Assembly: GCF_030272615.1 (NCBI RefSeq) | Contig: NC_081410.1 | Span: 125,210,640-125,274,639, forward strand | DNA: 64,000 bases | Source: Cryptomeria japonica | Lineage: Eukaryota; Streptophyta; Pinopsida; Cupressales; Cupressaceae | Direction: 5' to 3' | Shown: positions 54,867 to 64,000 of the stretch, piece by piece | Position numbering within the stretch: position 1 is the stretch's first letter | How the letters are laid out: each line of letters starts with the position of its first letter | Notes under the pieces: generated by a model | Seen by the model: the letters and a program-made list of their open reading frames with translations, nothing else | Told to the model about the DNA's origin: nothing | The model's database searches: none | Position numbers and translations under genes: made by a program

Positions 54867-57800
54867 CTAAGTGAGCCATCCATTGAGACAAATCCTTGGG
54901 TAACTGACCCCAATCCACTTAGTTCCAATCATTAATATGACCGTAGGCCCATTTGGCCAAACAATCAACAACACAATTCCACTCTCTAGGAATATGGGTA
55001 AAAGTAACAAACTCCAGAGAAGCATAGAGGTTGAGAATATGTTCAACAATCAAAGCCAAATGCCAACTAACACCATCAAAATGCCACCTATTCAACAAGT
55101 TGACCACAACTTGAGAATCAAACTCACATATGATCATGCACCATGCCAATTTCCATGCACACTCCAGAGCTAATAAAATGGCCTAAGCCACCATTAAATT
55201 ATTAGTATGAAGTCCCATATAAAAAGAAAAGATAAAATGAACATCACCTTAACTATCTTGACCCACACCTCCAATACCAGCATGACCAGGGTTTCCACGA
55301 GGAGAACCATCCATGTTAATTTTTAAGACTCCCTGAGGTGGAGGAGACCATCTTCCCTCCCTATTCACCTTCAGGATAGGATGTCTACATCTGTTGCGCT
55401 TGAACTGTCATTGCGGAGGAGGTAGATGAATACAATTAAAACACCCAACATCACAAGGAACCACCATTTCAGTCATATCACACCTAGCCGCAACAGTTTC
55501 TCCCAGGGAATGCAAGATTTTCCACCACAAGCGAGAGGCCACCAATAGCACATCCTGAAAAATTAGATGATTCCTCTCCAACAAAAGTTTTCAAATAATG
55601 AAGGATGGTCCAATAGCCCAAGCATCTTGAAGGAAGGAAGTAGAAACAGAGACCTTGCCCCACGGATCCACAAACTTAGCCCATGAGGAAACATGCTTGC
55701 AGGGCATATTCCACACCCTCCACCAAAAGTGCCAAATCTCCCTAGCATAAGAACATTGGAAGAAGAGATGAGAGACACTCTCCTCATAATCACAATACAA
55801 CACACACATTGAGGGGCCATTGAAACCATGCTTGCACAAATTATCCCAAGTAAGACAGTAGTTTTGAGCCACTAACCAGATGAAGAAATTACACTTGGGC
55901 CAAGACAACTTCTGCCAAATTTGCTTCCACCACGTGACCTCAATATCCCCAAACAGATGCCTATCCATCTATTTACAACCAACAGACATAGAGTACTTCC
56001 TAGACACATCAAAACCATCCCAAGCAAAAATATCAGAGCCCCCCAAAGAATTACAAGCATGGGAAGCCTAAAGCTGAGCAAGGTCATGCCTATCGCCCTC
56101 AGACCCCCCAAGTGGCCACTCAGAAGGATGCTTCCAATGAGAGGTAGCAGCCAAACCATAATGCTCAACAATCTTGTAATGCTCAAAAGTGTCCCAACCA
56201 GTTGCAAAAAAAACATCACAAAGGGATTGAAAGTGAGGGAAAGAAGATAGAATAGGTGGGTGACCATCCCAAGAATTTAACCAAAAAAGAGCTTGTGACC
56301 TAGAATGACAGATCCAAAAAAGAACACCCTTAATCAACTAAGCCCCCACTTTTAGAGTATGCAAAATCACATAACCACTTCCCTCTAGAGGATAGCGAGG
56401 AATCTCAAAAGAAGCAACACCCCTAAGATATTTGTGGTTGAGAATATAGGCCCATAACTGGTGTTTATGGGTACACCAACGCCAGTAAATCTTGGCAGCA
56501 AGAACTTGTATGTTCAAGATAGCAGAAGATAATCGAAGACCACCCTCCTCCTTTGGTCTACACACAAATTCCCACTTAACCAGGCTCCACTTAGTAGCTA
56601 GCAAGTTACCACTCCAAAGAAATTGATGAGAGAGAGCATCAAATTCCTTAAGTTAATACATTGGGGCCGCTTGAAAAAAGAACATTTAGATGAGCAGGGC
56701 TTGGATAACAGACTTGAGAAGAGTAACTCTAGCAGTTGTAGACAACCACCGACGAGTCCAATGAGTTTCCTTCTTTCTTAACTTATCAAGCAACATCTAC
56801 CAAGAGGACTTGGGCTGGCAAGCAACGATAAGAGGAATACCCAAATAGAAAAAGGGAAGAGACCCTATTTGAAACCGCAAAATAGTTGCAATCCTTTGCT
56901 GGATAGCTTGAGGATTATTAAAGAAGAAAATAGAAACTTTTGCTCATTGACTGTTTGACCAAAGCAGTAAGGTAGATATCCAAAACTTTCCTAAAGGATT
57001 CAGCTTCCCAAATATGAGCCAACCCCTTGAGAGAGGTGTCAGCAACAAACCAGAGATGAGAAAGTGTTGGCAGACCCAACTCCCACTGCCAACCATAAAT
57101 CAAGCCTTGATATAGCCAAAATTTAAGAAACCGACCGAGCCCCTCCGCCATAATAATAAATAGATAAGGAGAGAGCAGGTCCCCTTGACATAGAACCCTG
57201 GTAGAACCAAAAATCTCTGAAGGTTCACCATTCACAATAACTAAAAATGTGGAAGAAGTCACACAACACATATTCCAACTCACCCAATCAACACAAACCC
57301 AAAAGACAATAGAATCTTCTAAAGAAATCTCCATTTAACTTTGTCATATGCTTTGGCCATATCAACCTTAATAAACATAGACCTATCCTTAGAGGTCATC
57401 ATGGAATGAATGACCTCATAAGCAACTACCACCCTATCCAAAATTTGATGACCCACCACAAAGCCTCCTTGCTCCTCAAAAATGGTAATTGGTAGACAAG
57501 ATTGAAGCCTCTCAACAATCAATTTTATAATAATCTTGTATGCCACATTAAAAAGCACAATAAGTCTAAATAATTCAAGCTTATTAGCACCTTCCTTCTT
57601 AGGAATGAGGATCATAAAAATAGCATTCAGGGCATGTGACATCTTCTTATTCTGAAAAGACTCCCGAACAACCTCTAACAAATCTAGCTTCATAATATCC
57701 CAAAAATCTTGGAAAAATTCAACAAGGAAACCATCAGGGCCAGGGGATTTCCTCTTATCCATTCCAAACACAACCTCCTCCACTTCGGATAAAGTAATCG

Positions 57801-58740
57801 GATGAGTAAGCGAAGCATTCAAATCATTAGAGATCAAAGAAGGAATACATGCAAGAACCATATCTTCATTAGCCTCCACAGGAAGTGAATCCTCTATAAA
57901 TAGAGCAAAGTAGAATTGACAAGCCTCTTTGGACATAGCCTATTGTGAAGAAATCGTAACATCCTGAGAATTAACTAGATAAGAGATGTAAAACTTATTC
58001 CGCCAAGCTTGCACAAAATGATGAAAAAAAACAGTATTCTTGTCACCCTCTTGAAGCCAATCAATTCAAGCCTTTTGTTTCCAAAATATCCCCTCACGAA
58101 GCACCCACTCCTCCACCAATTTCAAAGCCTGGGACTCAGCATGCCCAAGAGCCTCTAAAATTCCCACATCCCTAATCTGGTGAGTAATAACAGTAAGACA
58201 CTTCTATGATCCCCTTTTCTTGGCCCTTAAATTGCCAAAACATGACCTATTCCATCACTTAAGATGATACTTGACACATTGTAGCTTCTTGACAAGGTAA
58301 AACATAGCTATACCATATGCAAGGGCTCCATCCTTCCACCACTGAGCTACGAGATCATACAAGGAAGAATCACGAAGCCACAAGATGAAATTTGAAAGGA
58401 GGATTCTTTGAATTAGGAAAAGAAGAAACTCAAAACTTAATTGGCCAATAATTAGAGTCGCACCAATCAATAATCTCAGAGCAAGTGACCAAGCTTCCTC
58501 CAACCTAACAACCAAAGACAATAAATCTGTCCAACTGCTCTGATATCTCTTTTGGTCCACTCCTTCGATTAGTCAAAGTAAATATTCCATTAGAGGGTTT
58601 AACATCAACAAGAGCAAGGGAATCCACATTTAGCCAAAAAAGATCTAAAGTAGGACCTAGCCTAGGAAGCCCCCCTCATTTCTCCTCCAAACACAAAACA
58701 AAATTGAAATTCAACTAAGATCAAAGGAAGATAAGGAGCT
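54867..58740 (-). pseudogene. Decayed LINE (L1-type) retrotransposon
   Basis: Read right to left, the pieces follow LINE order. They begin with the endonuclease C-terminal part near 58740-58255 (SNGIFTLTNRRSG, EISEQLDRFIV). RT follows at 57936-56918 (KRKSPGPDGFLVEFFQDFW, ILIPKKEG, VDMAKAYDKVKW, then LCQGDLLSPYLFIIMAEGLG). The RT palm motif reads FVADT where F/YADD is normal. Thumb region at 56604-56338 (VCRPKEEGGLRL), zf-RVT region at 55968-55591 (WPKCNFFIWL...CSYAREIWHFW), RNase H at 55149-54867 (CEFDSQVVVNLLNRW, FTHIPREWNCVVDCLAKWA). Many frameshifts and stops separate them. The 5' part is cut by the LTR at 58756. Confidence 0.85.
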
Positions 58741-58755
58741 GGAGCGTCCTAAAAT

Positions 58756-59961
58756 TGTGACACTTGCAATTTCGACTGCATTTCGGTCTTCACGATGGTG
58801 ATGCAACACGGAACCTGAATGGAGACCCTGAAACTTGTCCGCGACATCAAAAACTGCATTTTTTAGCACCTTGGCCTGATCCCTCCTTGCACCCTGCTGT
58901 CCCGGGAGGTGGGACCAGAGCGCCCAGCGCCCTGGTCCTTCAGGACTAGGGCACCTAGCCCCCTGGTCCCTGGCCCTATTTTGGGCCCGGTCTCCTATGG
59001 GGCTTCGGGTCTTTATGTTTGCAAATTGGAAAATACTCTTTCCTTGTCGGCCCAAGGTCAGAAAAATCAGTCTATCAGCCCTAATTGACAAGTATATAAA
59101 CCACATTTTCCTCTCCCATTAGGGAGGATGAAAAAAAAGGCGGAAGCGATATTCAAGCATTCAAGCATTCAAGCATTCCTTCAAGCAATTGATCATTCTA
59201 AGTCTCCATTCATGGCTAAGTGTTGCATTCAAGGCAAGGATTCAACCATTGAAGAGGAGATCACATACTACTTACAACATACAACATACAACAACATCTA
59301 TGCCTTCGCATGTAAGAATACAAACATTCTTACAACAAGGTACTAGCACTTGTTTTACATTACAAACATTTACATTTACAGCATTTCTCATTTCTTGGTT
59401 AATTCCAAAACCGGGGTTTGACCTAAGGGCAAACCCCTAATCCCTAACCCCCCAATCGTCTTCGCTTTTCTGTGTGTAGGTTGCAGGTATGCGGCTGAAA
59501 TTGAAGATCTGGAATCCTTGTGCAGAGACGAACAGATCCCCCTTTGTTTCGCGGATTTTTCGGAGGACCGTGTGCACGCTGTGCGCCATCGTCCCGTCAA
59601 CTTTCGCTCAAATTTGCAGGACAGTGCCGTATCAACATTTTACTGCTAATTCCAGGTCTGCAACTTTATCCTATATTCCTATCTCTGTTTATAAGCAAAT
59701 CTTTCTCACTTTACATGCATTCCTAGTTCAATCTTTCTATCTACATTCTTTACAAAAGAGGGTAGCCTTGCTGTCTTAACCCTTGAAACTCATTCAGAAT
59801 CCAATCTTGCATTGTGTGGGATTGGATCTTGTGGGTTTCAACCCCTCTTTTGAATGTAAAGCCTCCCCTAAGTGAAAACCGCCAACCCTAGTGACCTCCC
59901 TTCTCTCTCCTCGGAGTTGGAAGAGGGGAGAGCAACTAGGGTTCGATTTTTTCGCTTTACA
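58756..59961 (+). repeat. 5' LTR of the right-hand Ty3/gypsy element
   Basis: 1206 bp from TGTGACACTTGC to TTTACA, three bases before an 18-nt tRNA-Trp primer site. The left end abuts LINE sequence, showing insertion into the LINE. The matching 3' LTR is outside the window. It includes four ATTCAAGC repeats near 59151-59190. Confidence 0.75.
59093..59100 (+). promoter_or_regulatory. TATA box in the right-hand LTR
   Basis: TATATAAA in a position suited to an LTR promoter, followed by a pyrimidine-rich stretch where transcription could start. Confidence 0.5.
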
Positions 59962-59964
59962 TTT

Positions 59965-59982
59965 TGGTGAACCCGACGTGAA
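59965..59982 (+). other. Primer-binding site for tRNA-Trp, 18 nt
   Basis: TGGTGAACCCGACGTGAA complements the last 18 nt of plant tRNA-Trp and then diverges. This is the length set by the methylated A58 block, in contrast to the 41-nt match at 43967-44007. Confidence 0.85.
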
Positions 59983-61059
59983 CATCCTTTCTGATTATTC
60001 ATGGTTAGATCTGAAAATTTGGATTCCTTAATTACATTTCCATGTTTGATCTTTTGCAAATTTTAGAGGTTAATTACATGAAAACCCTAAATTTTCTTTT
60101 TAGTAATTGAGCTTGCGAAATGTTTAATTATTAATGCTTGTTTCAGATCTACCCTTCTATTGCAAATTATCAATTCATATTTGTGCTTTAATTCTGAAAA
60201 TTAAGTGGTTAAGTGTCAAAACCCTAATTTTTAAAACCCTCTTGATTCAACCTTTGACCGACAATTTCATTGATCAAAACATTTCCAAATCAGCTGTAAC
60301 TTTGGATTCCGCAATAAAATCACAATATCTTTCATCCCTGAAAATTTGGAAAAAAGTTGCGAGGACCGTGTGCACCCCGAGCGCCATTGTCCCCGACATT
60401 TTTTCCGAAAGTTCGGGAGCTGGATCTTATTGTATTTTTCTGCTAAAATCCAGAATCTTGGCTAATTTTATCAATTAGAACACTTTCAAAATTACAGTCA
60501 AAGTTGGTCTAGTGATTGCTTGGATTAAGGCTCCTAATCATTCAAAAATTGTTGAAATTGAAATTTTGTGTCAAAATTGTGTTCTTACTATCTTAAATCT
60601 GAAAAGTGTGTCGGCATTCATTCAAAATTTCAGTGCTTTATTCAAATTCTTGCAATTTGTGACTTTTGAAATTCTTGCATTGCTTTTGGTATTCCCTCTA
60701 AAATCATAAAATCCAAAATTTCATTTTCCCTCTCTTTTTCAAGATTCAAATTTTGCATTTTTCGACAATCTTGGTAGGGTTCAATTTTGAGATTGCAACT
60801 TTAATTTGGCCTATCTACAGATCATAAAATCACTCAATTTTTTCAGATTAGCTTTAAAATCACCACAACTTTCATCCCTGAAAATTTCGAAAAAAGTTGC
60901 GAGGACCGTGTGCACTCCGAGCGCCACGGTCCCTGACATTTTTTCCGAAATTTCGGGAGATTGTTATGATTGCATTTAACAGCCTAAATCTAAGAGATTG
61001 GCTGATTTTATCAAAATTTGCTACCTCTAAATTCAAAATCTTCTCTCCCTCTCTAGTGC
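59983..61059 (+). other. Leader of the right-hand element with repeated hairpin blocks
   Basis: No coding frame of note. Two ~100-bp blocks, 60321-60420 and 60859-60959, are near-identical (CTTTCATCCCTGAAAATTT, then AAAAAAGTTGCGAGGACC). Part of the block also occurs in the LTR at 59555-59595. In the second copy GGACCGTG (60903) pairs exactly with CACGGTCC (60925). Confidence 0.7.
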
Positions 61060-64000
61060 ATGAGTTTTGCAACAATAAGTCCTACTTACACTATTCCCGT
61101 TAGACGAAGCCGTAGAATTAAGTCTTTCCAAGGTTTAATTACTGAGGAGATGGAACCTAATTTGAATAGCCTTTTTAATGAGGACACGGGTAATTCCTCT
61201 AATCCTCTTAATGATGAAGAAGCTCTCCATGAGGTTTCTGTAGAACAACTTTCAAAATTGGATAACCAATTTGACGATTTTCGACAATGGATGTCTCAAG
61301 AATACCCCGATAGTCAAGCTCTTCCTTTAATTGAGGGTCTAAAACATATGCTTCAAAGTGATAAGAATGGAATTGATATTTTGCGTGGTATTGCACACAT
61401 TGTGGATTCGAATGTGATGCCTATGAAGAGTTGTGCTGAAACTTTAGGTTATACACAACCTCCCACTCAAGTCAATCATTCTACTCCGTTGACAACTTCT
61501 ATTGCTAGCATACCTGCCTTTACATCAAACATAATGACCACTTCAATACAAGATATTCCTCCTATGATCACCAGTCATGGGGGCAATCCTTCTTCTTCAA
61601 TTAACCCTCTTCCTTCATTCAATCCAACTTCATCATTCATTTCTTCAATGAGTGTTCCTGTTACATCTCCACAAATGAACATGACGCAAGGGGGCAACTC
61701 ATTTAACTATTCCATTCCTCCTTGTAGTGTTCCTCCTTTCCAATCATCTCCTATGACTAACTATCATAGTGTCCCACCACCTTACTCTCAATCAATACCT
61801 TCTTTCAATAACATAATGCCTTCATCACAATCTAACACATCTAATATGAATTCTTCGACTGAAGTGACCATTAACAATCTTGCACAAACTGTCTCTTCTT
61901 TACAGCAACAAATTGCGTCTATGAATCAATCTAAGTTTAGTGTGCCCACATTTGATGTTGTGAGCCCACTTTCTCTTGACATTGTTCGAGCTATCCCTCC
62001 TAAACATGTTGAAATCCCGCATTTGGAGCTTTATAATGGTAAAGGTGATCCTCTAACACATGTTAAGACTTTTCAAACAATATGTACCGATTTTGCTTAT
62101 GACCAAAGGTTGTTTGCAAAATTGTTTACTAGAACATTAAGAGATAAAGCCCTACAATGGTATTTCTCATTGCCTTCTTATTCTATTACTTCTTTCGAAC
62201 AACTTGCAAATGCTTTTATTCAACAATTTCAAAACAATATAAGTCCTAAAGTTACTTTGATTGATTTAATGCATTGTAAACAAGGTGTTAAAGAAAAAGT
62301 GACTGATTTCATTGGTAGATATAAGCATTTGTATGCTCAAATTTCTTTTCCAGTGCCTGACAATGATATTCAAAGAATCTTTATTTCTAATTTACAAAAA
62401 GATATTCAAGACAAACTTCTGTTTTCTGAGTTTACTTCTTTCCAACAGTTGTGTGCAACTCTTCACAATTATCAACTGACTGTGAGTCAAATGGAACAAG
62501 CAAATCCTATGGCTCTGAGTGATAAGGGTGATAGCAGTCAACAACCATTTGGAAAGTTTAAACCGAACAAAGATTCCATCAAATTCAATGAAAACATCAT
62601 CAACAACAATGTGAATGCAGCATCAGGTGTGCCTTCTATTTCTAAGTTTTTCAAGAAAGAAAGAAAGTTTACTCCTTTGAATGAATCATTGCATAGTATT
62701 ATGAATAAGTTATTGGAACAAAATGTGCTTACTCTCCCTCCTATAAGGCAAATAGATCCTGCAAAGATTAATTCACCCTATTTTGATAACAAATCTTTTT
62801 GTCAATTTCATCATCAACCTGGGCATGATACTGAAAAATGTTTTGCTTTGAAGGGTAAAATTCAAGATTTGATTGATAATAATACTATCTCTGTTTCAGG
62901 AGTGAATGATAAAGGCAACACATCTGTAGCTCCTCCTAACCAAAATCTTAAGATTTTTACTGATCCATTACCTTCTCATACCTCTAATGTGATTGAGACT
63001 AATGATTCCTCTCTCTCATCTGATGGTCTTGTGTCTATGACTCCGAATGTGATTAACTTTGTAGAGCAGCAAGAAAACCCTAAAGAACCTTCCATCACAT
63101 TTGATTCTAGTGAAACTATCAGGGCACCTGATGGTCCTTTATACATAGTTGCAAAAATAAAGAATACACCTTGTCGTGGAGTGCTTATTGATCCTTCTTG
63201 CATGGTTAATGTTATTGCTGAAAAATTTCTTTTTACTTTGCAATTGAATCAAGTGATTTATGACAAAAGAGATGTGATTGTGAAATTATTTGATGCATTT
63301 TCTTCTCCTGCAATTGGTTCTATTACATTACCTATTGAAGTCCATAACAAATCCCTTGATGTGAGCTTTGCTATTATTCCTTCATCCGAACAATTTCGTG
63401 TGAAGCTTGGCTATCCTTGGCTATCTTCCATGAAAGCTATTGCTTCTCCTATTCATAAATGTTTGAAATTTCCCCATAATGGCGAAGTTGTTACTGTCAA
63501 TCATAGTCTCTTTAAACCAGCTGAAAGAACTTCTAGCGTTCCTATTGATTATTTTTGGCCTAAACAATTCCAATCTCTTCCTCCGCGAAGTGATCATCTT
63601 TTCAAATCTTATCAAAAGTGGAAAACGGATATGATCCTATCTCTAAGTGAACCTAGAACACCCAAACTTGATATTCCTATCATTCTTGAGAAGGAAGTTC
63701 TTCCTTTGAAAGATAAAACTAATGTCTTTCCTCAAGAAGATTCCCAACCCATCCCTATGGATGTAACTATGTCTATGGCTAATAAACTTTCTAAAAGTAG
63801 ACCTATACCTCCTCGTCATGATGGACTTGGTCTCCTTCCTAAACCAAATATTCCTCCTTTATATGGAGCAGTTCCTCCTCCTTCCTTTTATAGAGAGAAG
63901 AGACCTTCTTCTTCTCCTATTATCCAACCTAAGAGACCACAACCTAAACACCCAAGTGATAAGGATGAGAACATTCCTCCTCCTCAATCTTCTCCACTTC
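61060..64000 (+). CDS. Tat-type gag-protease polyprotein, open to window end
   Basis: The ATG at 61060 follows an in-frame TAG at 61054. I translated the frame to 64000 and found no stop in 980 codons. The first ~300 residues are Ser/Pro/Asn-rich with a helix (FDDFRQWMSQEYPDSQ). The gag core follows (HLELYNGKGDPLTHVKTFQT, LRDKALQWYFSLPS, FISNLQKDIQDKLL). The zinc knuckle is CQFHHQPGHDTEKC. A retropepsin-like fold follows (GVLIDPSCMVNVIAEKF, then KLGYPWLSSM and CLKFPHNGEV), with DPS where relatives have D-N/T/S-G. RT would follow outside the window. The intact frame, primer site and LTR suggest a recent insertion into the LINE. Confidence 0.9.
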   Translation, partial: MSFATISPTYTIPVRRSRRIKSFQGLITEEMEPNLNSLFNEDTGNSSNPLNDEEALHEVSVEQLSKLDNQFDDFRQWMSQEYPDSQALPLIEGLKHMLQSDKNGIDILRGIAHIVDSNVMPMKSCAETLGYTQPPTQVNHSTPLTTSIASIPAFTSNIMTTSIQDIPPMITSHGGNPSSSINPLPSFNPTSSFISSMSVPVTSPQMNMTQGGNSFNYSIPPCSVPPFQSSPMTNYHSVPPPYSQSIPSFNNIMPSSQSNTSNMNSSTEVTINNLAQTVSSLQQQIASMNQSKFSVPTFDVVSPLSLDIVRAIPPKHVEIPHLELYNGKGDPLTHVKTFQTICTDFAYDQRLFAKLFTRTLRDKALQWYFSLPSYSITSFEQLANAFIQQFQNNISPKVTLIDLMHCKQGVKEKVTDFIGRYKHLYAQISFPVPDNDIQRIFISNLQKDIQDKLLFSEFTSFQQLCATLHNYQLTVSQMEQANPMALSDKGDSSQQPFGKFKPNKDSIKFNENIINNNVNAASGVPSISKFFKKERKFTPLNESLHSIMNKLLEQNVLTLPPIRQIDPAKINSPYFDNKSFCQFHHQPGHDTEKCFALKGKIQDLIDNNTISVSGVNDKGNTSVAPPNQNLKIFTDPLPSHTSNVIETNDSSLSSDGLVSMTPNVINFVEQQENPKEPSITFDSSETIRAPDGPLYIVAKIKNTPCRGVLIDPSCMVNVIAEKFLFTLQLNQVIYDKRDVIVKLFDAFSSPAIGSITLPIEVHNKSLDVSFAIIPSSEQFRVKLGYPWLSSMKAIASPIHKCLKFPHNGEVVTVNHSLFKPAERTSSVPIDYFWPKQFQSLPPRSDHLFKSYQKWKTDMILSLSEPRTPKLDIPIILEKEVLPLKDKTNVFPQEDSQPIPMDVTMSMANKLSKSRPIPPRHDGLGLLPKPNIPPLYGAVPPPSFYREKRPSSSPIIQPKRPQPKHPSDKDENIPPPQSSPL

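Overview
This window is repeat-dominated nuclear DNA from a land plant. Three things support this: plant-type Ty3/gypsy elements of the Tat lineage (two RNase H domains), plant-only domains (plant mobile domain, PPR), and primer-binding sites for plant tRNAs. The low gene density, AT-rich spacers and large nested elements would fit a gymnosperm or another very large genome, but that is inference. I see no intact, ordinary host gene.

Layout. 1-2251: left-pointing end of a Ty3/gypsy element (gag fragment, initiator-Met primer site, 5' LTR), inserted into a reading frame that resumes at 2254-3282. 4334-5785: PPR pseudogene. 5934-8057: AT-rich element with ~75-bp terminal inverted repeats. 9236-9404: long hairpin. 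9983-12902: decayed gene of unknown function with many stop codons. 14290-15298: CT-rich microsatellite tract. 18117-48550: candidate DNA transposon with GC-run inverted ends, palindromic minisatellites and an unfamiliar transposase-like gene; it was later split by a retrotransposon. 48876-49797: decayed CACTA TNP2. 51789-52505: perfect 81-bp duplication around a copia RT fragment. 54867-58740: decayed LINE. 58756-64000: a second Tat-like element (LTR, 18-nt tRNA-Trp primer site, open gag-protease frame running off the window).

The centrepiece is 21538-45450, a 23.9-kb composite retrotransposon flanked by the 5-bp duplication AGACC. It has three 1.44-kb LTRs. The outer two (A and C) point left; the third (B) points right and lies inside. 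The outer element keeps its 5' part (LTR C, primer site, leader, gag-protease) and its 3' end (part of an antisense plant-mobile-domain gene, polypurine tract, LTR A). The middle has been replaced by most of a closely related, opposite-facing copy: gag to integrase, its own antisense mobile-domain gene, and LTR B. One junction joins the mobile-domain frame in phase with gag-pol, giving a single 2100-codon frame.

The element family itself is unusual. It carries a complete plant mobile domain protein with a glycine tract and coiled coil, antisense between pol and the 3' LTR. It has a G-patch between protease and reverse transcriptase, arrays of the palindrome AGCGCT near both ends of its internal region, and a 41-nt match to the 3' half of tRNA-Trp at its primer site, where 18 nt would be normal.
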